The notes under the pieces are model-generated. The model was not told the origin of the DNA. It did no database searches and was given only the letters and a program-made list of their open reading frames with translations. Of a DNA stretch of 12,800 bases, positions 7,051-12,800 are shown in pieces (within the stretch, counting starts at the first letter, position 1; each line of letters starts with the position of its first letter). A program made the position numbers and the translations under genes. Source of the stretch: Chlamydiales bacterium (lineage in GTDB: Bacteria > Chlamydiota > Chlamydiia > Chlamydiales > FEN-1388); contig JAJFUY010000313.1 in the NCBI GenBank assembly GCA_021372185.1, positions 1-12,800 on the forward strand, read 5' to 3'.

Positions 7051-7081
7051 GGTAGGATGCCCTAAAGAGACATTCCCTACC
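7051..7081. other. Bulged hairpin between the RRM and PP2C genes
   Basis: GGTAGG-ATG at 7051-7059 pairs with CAT-tc-CCTACC at 7071-7081, giving a nine-pair stem with a two-base bulge. It lies downstream of the RRM gene and about 70 bases before the PP2C start, both read on the minus strand. It could mark the end of the RRM transcript, but on the minus strand the T-rich tract comes before the hairpin, not after it, so it is not a classical intrinsic terminator. Confidence 0.3.
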
Positions 7082-7094
7082 AAAAACAAAAAAA

Positions 7095-7460
7095 CTATTG
7101 GTCGTCATCGAAGTCGCAAGAATCGCATGATGCTTGTCTTGCGCCGGCCGGAGCCGCATAGGAATCATTATCACGTCTTGGAGGTCTCGTGTTAGTACGA
7201 GGGCCATCACGTGTCTCTTGACGTGCACGGCTCACGCGTATAGGACGATTCACAAAGTTGTAGTTATCAAGCTTTTCTATAGCCTGATTACAAGCTGCTT
7301 CATCTGCCATCTCCACAAAACCAAAACCTTTTGATCGGCCTGTATAGGGATCTGTCACAATACGTACTGAAATAATTTCGCCGTATTGAGCAAAAAGCTC
7401 TTTCATGGAATCTTCTGTTGCATTCCACGACAGATTTCCAACAAAAATTTTAGGGTTCAT
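7095..7460 (-). CDS. Single-RRM RNA-binding protein
   Basis: A 121-residue protein with one RNA-recognition motif at about residues 3-80. RNP2 is IFVGNL (5-10) and RNP1 is KGFGFVEM (44-51), with the conserved aromatic residues for stacking on RNA bases. A short Arg/Pro-rich tail (RQETRDGPRTNTRPPRRDND) and an acidic end with two cysteines (SCDSCDFDDDQ) follow. This is the layout of the small bacterial glycine-rich-type RRM proteins known from cyanobacteria and some other phyla, where several are cold-induced. I chose ATG 7458-7460 because GAGGAG (plus-strand 7471-7476) lies ten bases upstream. A frame extension to TTG at 7476-7478 would place the start on top of that ribosome site. It is divergent from kdsB. 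The RNA target is unknown; a role in mRNA stability or translation is likely. Confidence 0.9.
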   Translation of the reverse strand: MNPKIFVGNLSWNATEDSMKELFAQYGEIISVRIVTDPYTGRSKGFGFVEMADEAACNQAIEKLDNYNFVNRPIRVSRARQETRDGPRTNTRPPRRDNDSYAAPAGARQASCDSCDFDDDQ

Positions 7461-7588
7461 TTGCAATACTCTCCTCAATAATTACTTAACATACTTCTAA
7501 AATTTAAAGTATCTGTGTGGGGATTATTACAAACGGCAACATTTTACGCCCATACTTTTTTTATGCTCATATTTTTTTCGAGATTCTG

Positions 7589-7594
7589 TATACT
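7589..7594 (+). promoter_or_regulatory. Possible -10 box for the kdsB operon
   Basis: TATACT matches the -10 consensus TATAAT at five of six positions and lies only nine bases before the kdsB ATG, in the only sizeable gap upstream of the five-gene operon. No good -35 hexamer is seen at the right distance; the region is a T-rich run (7571-7578). If it is used, transcription would begin at or almost at the start codon, giving a leaderless or near-leaderless message. This fits the lack of any Shine-Dalgarno before kdsB. Confidence 0.4.
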
Positions 7595-7602
7595 ATTTTC
7601 TC

Positions 7603-8367
7603 ATGAAGACATCTGTTATTGCCATTATACCCGCTCGTTATGCTTCAAGCCGTTTCCCGGCAAAAATGCTGGCCCCCATACTAGAAAAATCCCTTCTACA
7701 GCGCACCTACGAACGGGTTAAAGCCTGTTCCAATATCTCCGATGTCATCATCGCAACAGACGACATTCGCATTCAAGATCATGCTAAAACTTTTGGCGCT
7801 ACGTGCGTGATGACAAGTATTGATCACCAAACAGGCTCTGATCGCCTTATAGAAGTGCTCCAAACATACCCAGAACTCACCAAAAGTGACATTATCTTAA
7901 ATGTACAAGGCGATGAGCCCTGCATTAACCCCAAGACGCTAGACACCGTATGCCAAGCACTGATCTCAAATCCGGCTGAAGTCATGGCAACAGTAGCAGT
8001 AAAAATTACTGATACGGCTGAAATACAAAGCCCATCTGTTGTAAAATGCGTTATGGATACAAATAATCACGCGCTTTATTTTAGCCGAAGCCCGATTCCC
8101 GGCATAAAGCCCCTTGGCAAATACGTGCCAACCTATCACAAGCACCTTGGCATTTATGCCTTTCGCCGCAACTTTTTAGTAGAGTATGGCAAATTACCCC
8201 AAACTCCGTTGCAGCTTGTTGAAGATTTAGAGCAGCTCAAGGTTTTAGAAGCCGGTTTTAAAATTAAAGTGGTTTACACAGATGTGTGTAGCCCAGCAGT
8301 AGATATTCCAGAAGACATACAAAAAGTGACAGAGTGGTTATGCAACAGCCAAAATACATATTCGTAA
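7603..8367 (+). CDS. kdsB: 3-deoxy-manno-octulosonate cytidylyltransferase (CMP-Kdo synthetase)
   Basis: Activates Kdo with CTP to give CMP-Kdo and pyrophosphate, the donor used for the inner core of lipopolysaccharide; it acts in the cytoplasm. The 254-residue length is usual for the family. Visible motifs are IPARYASSRFPAKML (9-23, nucleotide binding), ATDD (51-54), TGSDRL (77-82), NVQGDEP (100-106, with the metal-binding Asp), YFSRSPIP (159-166), HLGIYAFRR (181-189) and VDIPEDI (233-239, second metal-binding Asp). It is first in a five-gene operon and overlaps pyrG by 28 nt, so the CTP producer and a CTP consumer are encoded together, as in Chlamydia. ATG 7603 has no clear Shine-Dalgarno but begins exactly at the conserved N-terminus, so the start is well supported. 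Confidence 0.96.
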   Translation: MKTSVIAIIPARYASSRFPAKMLAPILEKSLLQRTYERVKACSNISDVIIATDDIRIQDHAKTFGATCVMTSIDHQTGSDRLIEVLQTYPELTKSDIILNVQGDEPCINPKTLDTVCQALISNPAEVMATVAVKITDTAEIQSPSVVKCVMDTNNHALYFSRSPIPGIKPLGKYVPTYHKHLGIYAFRRNFLVEYGKLPQTPLQLVEDLEQLKVLEAGFKIKVVYTDVCSPAVDIPEDIQKVTEWLCNSQNTYS

Positions 8368-9950
8368 CTGGGGGCGTAGTCTCCTCCTTAGGCAAAGGTA
8401 TTGCCGCATCTAGTATTGGCCTTTTACTTGAGCGTAAAGGGTTTAAAGTCTCTATGATGAAGTTAGATCCATACCTCAACGTGGACCCGGGCACCATGAG
8501 CCCCTTTCAGCATGGAGAGGTATATGTAACTGATGATGGCGCAGAGACCGACCTTGACCTTGGCCACTACTACCGCTTTACGCACTCGCCACTTTCAAAA
8601 AAATCAAGCGTAAGCTCTGGGCAAATTTATCACGAAGTAATTCGCCGGGAACGAAAAGGCGATTATCTTGGTAAAACTGTTCAAGTTATTCCCCACGTAA
8701 CAGACGAAATTAAGCGCCGCATTATGGAATGTGGTGCCTCAAGCGACATTGTGATCATAGAAATTGGTGGGACAGTAGGTGATATTGAGTCTCTACCCTT
8801 CTTAGAAGCCATACGCCAGATGAGGTACGAAAAACAGGCCGCTTGCTTAAATATTCACGTTACCTATGTGCCTTATATTGCTGCCGCCGGCGAAGTAAAA
8901 ACAAAGCCCACACAGCATTCTGTGCAGGTATTACGACAAATTGGCATATCCCCTGACATTATTTTATGCCGTTCAGAATCCTCTCTTACAAGTGATGTTA
9001 AAGAAAAAATTAGCTTGTTCTGCAACGTACGTGAAGATGCTGTCATTGAATGCACCGATGTACAGCATAGTATTTATGAAGTACCGCTGACACTTCATGC
9101 TCAAGGCATAGAAGAAAAAGTATGCCAGATGCTCAACCTGCCATCAAACCCGATAAATTTAGAAAGCTGGCAGAATTTAATAGAGACCATAAAACACCCC
9201 AAAGGTGTTATTACAGTGGGTATTGTAGGCAAATACGTACAGCACCAAGATGCCTACAAGTCTGTCTTTGAAGCACTACAGCATGGCGCGTTTGCTAATG
9301 GCTACAAAATTGAAATACGTAGAATCGAATCTGACCGCTTTGATGAAAACGGCCCCTTCCCAGAATGGGCTATGGGCTGTGATGGCTATTTAGTTCCAGG
9401 CGGATTTGGCGATAGAGGGTGGAATGGTAAAATAGCCTGCGCAAAATACTGCCGCGAACATAACATACCCTACTTTGGCATATGCCTCGGCATGCAGGTG
9501 ATGGTAGTAGAATTTGCTCGCCATAAGCTAAACCTTGAGCGTGCTGATTCAACAGAAATGGATCAAGATACACCAAATCCAATCATTTCATTACTTGAAG
9601 AGCAAAAACTAGTCTCTGATAGAGGTGGCACAATGCGCCTTGGAGCCTATCCTTGCAGCCTCACTCCCGGTAGTTTAGCTCATAAAGCCTACGAGAAAGA
9701 CTTAATTTCAGAGCGCCACAGACACCGCTATGAGCTTAACAATAAATACCGAGATCGTTTAGAACAAGGCGGACTCAAAGTAAGTGGCACATACGAAGAT
9801 GGCAATTTATGTGAGATCGTAGAAGTAGCCGGTCACCCTTGGATGGTGGGCGCGCAGTTTCACCCAGAATTTGGCTCAAAACCACTAGAGCCACACCCGC
9901 TCTTTCGTGATTTTGTAAAATCCATGATACAGAGAAAAGCCACATGCTAA
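8340..9950 (+). CDS. pyrG: CTP synthase
   Basis: Makes CTP from UTP, ATP and glutamine. Counting from ATG 8340 the protein has 536 residues. The N-terminal amidoligase domain carries the P-loop-like KYIFVTGGVVSSLGKGI (5-21) and the DPYLNVDPGTMSPFQHGEVYV block (43-63). The C-terminal class I glutamine amidotransferase has PGGFGDRG (about 353-360), the nucleophile C382 in FGICLGMQ, and the His-Glu pair in FHPEFGSKP (H508, E510). All core motifs are intact, so it should be fully active. A GTG two codons earlier (8334) is an alternative start; ATG fits the conserved N-terminus better and neither has a strong Shine-Dalgarno. It overlaps kdsB by 28 nt and ruvX by 7 nt. CTP feeds both nucleic acids and CMP-Kdo formation by its operon partner. 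Confidence 0.97.
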   Translation: MQQPKYIFVTGGVVSSLGKGIAASSIGLLLERKGFKVSMMKLDPYLNVDPGTMSPFQHGEVYVTDDGAETDLDLGHYYRFTHSPLSKKSSVSSGQIYHEVIRRERKGDYLGKTVQVIPHVTDEIKRRIMECGASSDIVIIEIGGTVGDIESLPFLEAIRQMRYEKQAACLNIHVTYVPYIAAAGEVKTKPTQHSVQVLRQIGISPDIILCRSESSLTSDVKEKISLFCNVREDAVIECTDVQHSIYEVPLTLHAQGIEEKVCQMLNLPSNPINLESWQNLIETIKHPKGVITVGIVGKYVQHQDAYKSVFEALQHGAFANGYKIEIRRIESDRFDENGPFPEWAMGCDGYLVPGGFGDRGWNGKIACAKYCREHNIPYFGICLGMQVMVVEFARHKLNLERADSTEMDQDTPNPIISLLEEQKLVSDRGGTMRLGAYPCSLTPGSLAHKAYEKDLISERHRHRYELNNKYRDRLEQGGLKVSGTYEDGNLCEIVEVAGHPWMVGAQFHPEFGSKPLEPHPLFRDFVKSMIQRKATC

Positions 9951-10396
9951 AAGGAAGAATTTTAGCAGTAGACTTTGGCTTAAAACGGATTGGGCTTGCC
10001 GTTTCTGACCCTATGTTTATTATTGCCACAGCACTTGAAAATCTAGATGCCGGTCACAATGTGCTTCAGTCTGCAAAAGCACTTGCCGCGCACCTAGAAA
10101 CACTAAAAAAAGAAAAAAACTACACCATAATCGAAATTGTCATAGGCCTGCCCCTTCATATGAACGGGCAAGAATCTGATCGAAGTGGCCTTGTACGCGA
10201 GTTTGCCACACATGTAGGTGAAATTACCCAGCTGCCAATACATCTTTTTGATGAGCGCCTCAGCACCGTTCAGGCAGATAGAGCCCTTATAGAAACAGGC
10301 TTTACCCGTAAAAAACGCGCGCAGGTTGTAGACCGAGTATCTGCTGTGATTATGTTGCAGACGTATTTGACCAAACGAGGACAGCCAAATGTTTAA
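9944..10396 (+). CDS. ruvX: RuvX/YqgF-family RNase H-fold nuclease
   Basis: A 150-residue protein of the YqgF family, whose members have been linked to Holliday-junction resolution (RuvX in mycobacteria) and to 16S rRNA 5'-end maturation (E. coli YqgF). Conserved blocks are ILAVDFGLKRIGLAVSD (6-22, D10 as the first catalytic acid), VIGLPLHMNGQES (66-78), LFDERLSTVQADRAL (101-115, D103-E104) and VVDRVSAVIMLQTYL (128-142, D130 as the last acid). This arrangement of acids is that of the RNase H-like fold. Its ATG lies within the last codons of pyrG (7-nt overlap) and its end overlaps terC by 8 nt. The order kdsB-pyrG-yqgF is the one known in Chlamydia; there zwf follows, but here terC does. Confidence 0.93.
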   Translation: MLKGRILAVDFGLKRIGLAVSDPMFIIATALENLDAGHNVLQSAKALAAHLETLKKEKNYTIIEIVIGLPLHMNGQESDRSGLVREFATHVGEITQLPIHLFDERLSTVQADRALIETGFTRKKRAQVVDRVSAVIMLQTYLTKRGQPNV

Positions 10397-11282
10397 CATT
10401 CACTGGTGGATCTGGTTTAACATACTGCTTTTTGCTCTTCTCTACATTGACTTACGTCTTTTTCCTCATAGAGGCAGGCGCCAAGCCTATGCTCTCACAG
10501 TTACCTGGGTAAGTATTGCCCTAGCATTTGCCGGACTCATTTATGTTACCAAGGGAGCCACTACATCTTTAGAGTTTTTAACGGGCTACGTTATTGAAGA
10601 ATCTCTCAGCATTGACAACCTGTTTGTCTTTTTAATGCTGTTTCAGTACTTCCACGTACCAAGTCGCTGGCAATCAAAAATACTCATGTATGGCATTGTG
10701 GGAGCACTTGTGATGCGCCTTATCTTTATTTTGGTAGGCATTTCACTTGTTCAAAAAATGCACTGGCTCATGCTGGTGTTTGGCGCCTTTTTAGTAGTAA
10801 CGGGCGCTATGATGTTTAAGAAAAAAGACCCCAATGCGCCACAAAAACAGCCCTATATTGTGAGCCTCCTTAAGAAATATGTGCCTTTTACAGACTCCTG
10901 GGAGCACTCAACCTTCTTTATTAAAGAACAAGGCAGGCGCATTGCCACGCCAGCATTTCTTGTGGTTTGTGCTGTAGAATCTACAGATTTACTCTTTGCC
11001 CTGGATTCAATACCGGCTATCTTTGGTATTACCTTAGACCCCTTTGTTGTCTATAGCTGTAATGCTCTTGCCATAGTAGGCTTAAGATCTCTCTTTTTTG
11101 TCCTAAAAGACGCTCTTACACTCTTTGAACACCTACACTATGGCGTGAGCCTTATTTTAGTATTTATTGGCGGCAAGATGCTTGTGTCCCATTGGTATAA
11201 AATAGATACAATCGTTTCCTTGAGTGTTGTAGGCGCACTTCTTATAGGCTCTTTACTTATTCCAAAAAAGAAGAGCACCTAA
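10389..11282 (+). CDS. TerC/Alx-family integral membrane protein, probable Mn2+ exporter
   Basis: A 297-residue protein with about nine hydrophobic segments (around 6-24, 36-53, 62-87, 98-120, 125-143, 188-215, 217-240, 252-268, 276-291). The two family signatures are present: VIEESLSIDNLFVFLMLF (68-85, acids E70, E71, D76) and AVESTDLLFALDSIPAIFGIT (195-215, acids E197, D200, D206). These internally related halves hold the acidic residues thought to bind metal. E. coli Alx and related TerC proteins export manganese, and others have been tied to tellurite resistance or to metal loading of exported enzymes. No tel/ter gene cluster is nearby, so manganese is the better guess. The ATG overlaps ruvX by 8 nt, so it is expressed with the operon and has no room for its own yybP-ykoY riboswitch. 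Confidence 0.9.
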   Translation: MFNIHWWIWFNILLFALLYIDLRLFPHRGRRQAYALTVTWVSIALAFAGLIYVTKGATTSLEFLTGYVIEESLSIDNLFVFLMLFQYFHVPSRWQSKILMYGIVGALVMRLIFILVGISLVQKMHWLMLVFGAFLVVTGAMMFKKKDPNAPQKQPYIVSLLKKYVPFTDSWEHSTFFIKEQGRRIATPAFLVVCAVESTDLLFALDSIPAIFGITLDPFVVYSCNALAIVGLRSLFFVLKDALTLFEHLHYGVSLILVFIGGKMLVSHWYKIDTIVSLSVVGALLIGSLLIPKKKST

Positions 11283-12392
11283 ATGTCATACCAGCATGTG
11301 CTTAATCTAGATACTCTTGGCGGTGTAGAAGAGCTCTTTATTCACTTTCTTACTCACGCAAAACAACTCTCTCGTATAAAGCAGCATGTGCTCGTAACCT
11401 CAAATCAGCCCCACCCCTTCTTTGTTTCGGCCCTTAAATCAGCTGACAGCGTGGTAGTAGAAAAATATATAGGCCCCTGCAAAGTACCTAAATTTATTCG
11501 GAAATTCACAAGAGTTCGCGCACTAAAAGGCGCCGACACAACAGTGCTCTGGAACCGCATGGAAAGCTACCCTTGGCCAGGTAAAGTCATCTACTACGAA
11601 CATGGCGCCTCCTGGATAGCTCAAAAAGCTGATGGCTTTTTTGATTCTGTAGATGCAATCTTAGCAAACTCTCACGCCGCATCACGCGTCCTCCAACTAA
11701 AGTGGGGCATACAAACACCCATCACCGTCATTACCAACCCACTAAAGCCAACAATCTTGCGTGCCTCAACTGCCAAAAAAGCCCCCCAAAAAATGCGCCT
11801 AGGCTACATTGGCCGTCTGATACCCTTAAAAGGCGTGTGCCTCCTCCTTCATGCCATCAAAGGCCTAGATGTCACGCTCACAATAGCTGGCTGCGGCCCA
11901 GAAAAAGAACATCTTGTTGAACTTGCCAAAAAGCTAGACGTCCCCGTGACATTTTTGGGCGCCATCAAAGATGTATCAGGATTTTATGATTCAATAGACG
12001 CCCTGATTGTCCCATCAATTAGAGAACCTCTTGGTCTAGTAGCGCAAGAAGCGGCCCTACGAGGCTGCCCAGTAATTTGCTCAAAAGTAGATGGCCTGCC
12101 AGAAGTGGTACAAGATACAAAAACAGGCTTTTGCATAGAACCCACACTACCTTTGAGTATGTATAGCGAATTAGGCGGCCGCAACCAAAACATGCCAGAC
12201 CTCGTCTACAATCCAACAACCGACACCCTCACCACCCCAAAGCTCCTCTCCCCCCAAGACATCGCCTCAAAAATCACAGCCCTCATCCAAAATCCCGAGC
12301 TTTACGAATCCATGAGCCAAAACGCCATAGAATTCGCCTCCCAAAGACCCAACTTCCTCCAATACACCCAATCCCTCCTCAACAACCTTTAA
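11283..12392 (+). CDS. GT4-type (GT-B fold) glycosyltransferase
   Basis: A 369-residue retaining glycosyltransferase. The N-terminal acceptor domain starts with NLDTLGGVEELF (8-19) and includes YYEHGASW (104-111). The C-terminal nucleotide-sugar domain begins at LGYIGRLIPLKGV (173-185) and contains the diagnostic EX7E motif, E248 and E256 in REPLGLVAQEA, followed by GCPVICSKVDGLPEVV (261-276). It starts directly at the base after the terC stop with no spacer, so it is the last gene of the kdsB operon. Sugar and acceptor are not readable; LPS core assembly is a reasonable inference from kdsB, but a storage glycan or glycolipid is possible. There is no membrane segment. The last 70 or so codons are strongly C-rich and G-poor (18 G against 89 C from 12181 to 12392), unlike the start of the gene. 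Confidence 0.9.
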   Translation: MSYQHVLNLDTLGGVEELFIHFLTHAKQLSRIKQHVLVTSNQPHPFFVSALKSADSVVVEKYIGPCKVPKFIRKFTRVRALKGADTTVLWNRMESYPWPGKVIYYEHGASWIAQKADGFFDSVDAILANSHAASRVLQLKWGIQTPITVITNPLKPTILRASTAKKAPQKMRLGYIGRLIPLKGVCLLLHAIKGLDVTLTIAGCGPEKEHLVELAKKLDVPVTFLGAIKDVSGFYDSIDALIVPSIREPLGLVAQEAALRGCPVICSKVDGLPEVVQDTKTGFCIEPTLPLSMYSELGGRNQNMPDLVYNPTTDTLTTPKLLSPQDIASKITALIQNPELYESMSQNAIEFASQRPNFLQYTQSLLNNL

Positions 12393-12445
12393 TCATTGCC
12401 TAGAGGGGCTAGCTCAAGCGATAAAAAGGATAAAACTATAAAAAA

Positions 12446-12507
12446 TCCCCATAGTTTGCGCCAAGGCGCCACACAATGGGAAAATAATAAGTCGCCACAT
12501 ACGTGGC
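12446..12507 (+). repeat. Hairpin-pair repeat unit A (diverged copy)
   Basis: This unit aligns with the other two over the frame CCCATAGTTTG, hairpin 1, ACAC..ATGGG, AATAATAA, hairpin 2. Hairpin 1 (12458-12469) is GCGCC-AA-GGCGC and hairpin 2 (12494-12507) is GCCAC-ATAC-GTGGC. Both stems are perfect but have different sequences from those in the other units. A weak outer inverted repeat (CGATAAAAAG at 12419-12428 against CTTTTTTATCG at 12514-12524, one bulge) brackets the unit. Confidence 0.65.
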
Positions 12508-12520
12508 TCTACGCTTTTTT
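12494..12520 (+). terminator. Possible terminator after the kdsB-glycosyltransferase operon
   Basis: The five-pair stem GCCAC/GTGGC at 12494-12507 is followed, after seven bases (ctctacg plus c), by a run of six T at 12515-12520. The stem is short and the gap to the T-run is longer than usual, so it would be a weak intrinsic terminator. No better one follows the stop at 12392. Confidence 0.35.
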
Positions 12521-12527
12521 ATCGTTA

Positions 12528-12596
12528 TTCCCACAGTTTGCACCTACGGCGCTACACTGATGGGCTAATAATAAATTTGCACCTACGGCGCAAAAA
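12528..12596 (+). repeat. Hairpin-pair repeat unit B (left arm of 69-bp inverted repeat)
   Basis: The left arm of a 69-nt inverted pair whose partner is 12692-12760. It contains two copies of the hairpin GCACC-TAC-GGCGC, at 12540-12552 and 12579-12591, separated by the conserved linker TACACTGATGGGCTAATAAT. The last 22 nt (12575-12596) are identical to 2611-2632 between the convergent genes. Confidence 0.85.
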
Positions 12597-12609
12597 ATTA
12601 CATTTTTTT

Positions 12610-12638
12610 TTGACACATTCTGCAGTGGGGTTTAAATT
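12610..12638 (+). promoter_or_regulatory. Possible promoter inside the inverted-repeat element
   Basis: A perfect -35 TTGACA at 12610-12615 is followed after 17 bases by TAAATT at 12633-12638, which matches four of six -10 positions. It points right, through the right arm of the repeat and out of the window. It may drive a gene beyond the window or a structured RNA. The evidence is the hexamers and spacing only. Confidence 0.35.
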
Positions 12639-12691
12639 TTGGAAATGCATTGTAAAAATCAATTATGAAAACGCGGTGTGTAATTTTGGCA

Positions 12692-12760
12692 TTTTTGCGC
12701 CATAGGTGCAAATTTATTATTAGCCCATCAGTGTAGCCACGAAGTGGCAAACTATGGGAA
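12692..12760 (-). repeat. Hairpin-pair repeat unit C (right arm of 69-bp inverted repeat)
   Basis: The reverse complement of this segment aligns without gaps to 12528-12596. The changes are concentrated in the hairpins: hairpin 1 (12736-12748) is GCCAC-GAA-GTGGC instead of GCACC-TAC-GGCGC, and hairpin 2 (12697-12709) is GCGCC-ATA-GGTGC. The linker of about 36 nt between the two hairpins is unchanged. The pair with its 95-nt interior has the shape of a small MITE-like or REP-doublet (BIME-like) element. Confidence 0.85.
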
Positions 12761-12783
12761 CTCAATGAAAAAAAATATCTCGA

Positions 12784-12797
12784 GCCACTTTAGTGGC
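12784..12797. repeat. Hairpin of a further repeat unit, cut by the window end
   Basis: GCCAC-TTTA-GTGGC forms a perfect five-pair stem of the same class as those at 12494-12507 and 12736-12748. It probably begins another unit that continues beyond the window, suggesting that the cluster is longer than what is seen here. Confidence 0.5.
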
Positions 12798-12800
12798 GGC

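Larger units (their letters stand above)
12393..12800. other. Non-coding repeat-rich tail of the window
   Basis: No credible coding frame or RNA gene is seen in these 408 bases. They hold a cluster of short hairpins grouped into at least three related units (12446-12507, 12528-12596, and inverted at 12692-12760), plus a further hairpin cut off near the window end. A perfect TTGACA lies in the 95-nt gap between the inverted units. The operon ending at 12392 probably terminates somewhere in this region; the hairpin at 12494-12507 followed by T6 at 12515-12520 is the best place. Confidence 0.7.

Noticed and set aside
7461..7478. Longer form of the RRM protein starting at TTG 7476-7478
   Set aside because: The TTG overlaps the GAGGAG ribosome site that serves ATG 7458-7460, and the extra residues precede the conserved start of the domain.
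7491..7512. ATACTT/AAGTAT inverted repeat between the RRM gene and kdsB
   Set aside because: Six-base arms in A/T-rich DNA are likely by chance and nothing else supports an operator.
7515..7721. Plus-strand frame overlapping the start of kdsB
   Set aside because: It runs through the kdsB promoter region and the first 120 bases of kdsB in another frame, has no ribosome site and no protein-like features.
8334..8339. GTG start for pyrG two codons upstream
   Set aside because: Possible, but ATG 8340 fits the conserved CTP-synthase N-terminus and there is no ribosome site favouring the GTG.
9370..9582. Minus-strand frames inside pyrG, ruvX and the glycosyltransferase
   Set aside because: They lie wholly within well-supported genes, lack ribosome sites and show no domain signal.
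10350..10389. yybP-ykoY manganese riboswitch before terC
   Set aside because: terC overlaps ruvX by 8 nt, so there is no leader to hold one.
10389..11282. Tellurite-resistance locus
   Set aside because: Only a TerC-family protein is present, without terA, terB, terD or terE; the family more often handles manganese.
12446..12800. CRISPR array
   Set aside because: The units are unequal in spacing, occur in both orientations and consist of hairpins; there are no regular direct repeats with unique spacers and no cas genes.

Overview
The window most likely comes from a member of the Chlamydiota, probably an environmental (amoeba- or arthropod-associated) lineage. The main evidence is the gene order kdsB-pyrG-ruvX(yqgF), which is the order known from Chlamydia (CT182-CT183-CT184). 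AT-rich DNA, overlapping genes, weak Shine-Dalgarno sites inside the operon and several long orphan proteins fit an intracellular bacterium. The assignment is an inference; no rRNA or other taxonomic marker is present.

Layout. (1) 105-2525 (+): an 806-residue orphan protein with no recognised domain, preceded by an 11-bp inverted repeat. (2) 2548-2634: an intergenic hairpin element between two convergent genes. (3) 2663-4170 (-): a two-gene operon made of an uncharacterised four-helix membrane protein and, overlapping it by 4 nt, the manganese regulator MntR. Two perfect MntR-type palindromes lie directly upstream. (4) 4314-5429 (+) and 5430-6980 (-): two directly abutting convergent genes, a permuted NlpC/P60 (papain-like) protein and a PP2C-type phosphatase. 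Both carry low-complexity N-terminal extensions and are candidate host-directed proteins. (5) 7095-7460 (-): a small single-RRM RNA-binding protein. (6) 7603-12392 (+): a tightly packed five-gene operon, kdsB-pyrG-ruvX-terC-glycosyltransferase, with overlaps of 28, 7, 8 and 0 nt. (7) 12393-12800: non-coding DNA filled with repeats, including a 69-bp inverted pair, made of short hairpins whose stems differ between copies but keep their pairing.

How the genes fit together. KdsB makes CMP-Kdo for the LPS inner core, PyrG supplies the CTP it uses, and the terminal GT4 glycosyltransferase could also act in LPS or another glycan. TerC is a Mn2+ exporter-family membrane protein, so the window touches manganese homeostasis twice: MntR with its probable target, and TerC. 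The strongest candidates for something new are the unknown membrane protein under apparent MntR control and the covarying-hairpin repeat family found at both ends of the window.
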